From Spirochaetaceae bacterium (GTDB lineage Bacteria > Spirochaetota > Spirochaetia > DSM-27196 > PXBQ01), in the NCBI GenBank assembly GCA_003566875.1, contig PXBQ01000121.1, positions 1-5,097 on the forward strand: DNA of 5,097 nucleotides, in the 5' to 3' direction. The position numbers were made by a program, and so were the translations under genes. The notes under the pieces are model-generated. The model worked only from the letters and a program-made list of their open reading frames with translations, was not told the origin of the DNA and did no database searches. Of the stretch, positions 5,011 through 5,097 are shown one piece after another (the stretch's first letter is position 1; every line of letters begins with the position of its first letter).

Positions 5011-5040
5011 ATTATAGTCCGAGGCTATCGGTCTCGGCAA
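5011..5040 (-). promoter_or_regulatory. Promoter predicting a leaderless lipoprotein mRNA
   Basis: On the minus strand, TTGCCG (5040-5035) and a perfect TATAAT (5016-5011) are 18 bases apart. Only CGAGTGC separates TATAAT from the ATG, so the expected transcription start coincides with the A of the start codon. AT-rich DNA with T6 (5050-5055) and A6 (5068-5073) tracts lies upstream of the -35 and could act as an UP element. A dyad, CCGAG (5019-5023) and CTCGG (5033-5037), occupies the spacer and could be an operator. Confidence 0.55.
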
Positions 5041-5097
5041 GGGCTGTTATTTTTTGGGAGATATTGGAAAAAAGGCGATGGAGCTTCTTCAACGACA

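Overview
The window looks like a bacterial chromosome fragment, most likely from a spirochaete or a similar Gram-negative lineage. The support is indirect: a lipoprotein with Flg_new (Listeria-Bacteroides) repeats, a second lipoprotein with a relaxed lipobox, and a family 4 glycosyltransferase of a type I associate with spirochaetes and clostridia. I could not test the taxonomy. About the first 3.1 kb is GC-rich and reads as normal coding DNA. The last 2 kb is visibly more AT-rich and holds orphan, broken and relic genes.

Layout, left to right. On the minus strand, reading leftwards from about 1520, there is a possible 44-codon gene, a glycosyltransferase whose start is 4 bases after that gene's stop, a hairpin, a 12-codon ORF with a perfect Shine-Dalgarno, and the N-terminus of a baeRF-like protein that runs off the left edge. 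The glycosyltransferase seems to have lost two internal segments in frame. Divergent from this group, on the plus strand, are an intact aldo/keto reductase (1625-2488) and a four-helix membrane protein (2629-3039). The reductase has a hairpin directly before its ribosome-binding site. The membrane protein has a consensus -35 box.

From about 3136 rightwards every recognisable gene is on the minus strand. A HigA-type antitoxin survives only as its last 36 codons. It is joined out of frame to a Flg_new-repeat lipoprotein that is cut off in its second repeat and carries an apparent frameshift in an A6/T6 run inside its signal peptide. Next come 666 bases without a convincing intact gene, holding a compact block of interlocking direct and inverted repeats (3776-3889) and a possible transposase OrfA remnant. 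At the right edge is a complete lipoprotein of unknown family, whose promoter predicts a leaderless mRNA.

Functionally, the left part combines sugar transfer, redox and membrane genes with no evident common pathway. The right part resembles an accessory region with turnover: an antitoxin without its toxin, surface lipoproteins and repeat scars. I see no complete new defence or mobile system. The best leads are the repeat block, the antitoxin/lipoprotein junction, the unlisted small ORFs and the two in-frame deletions.
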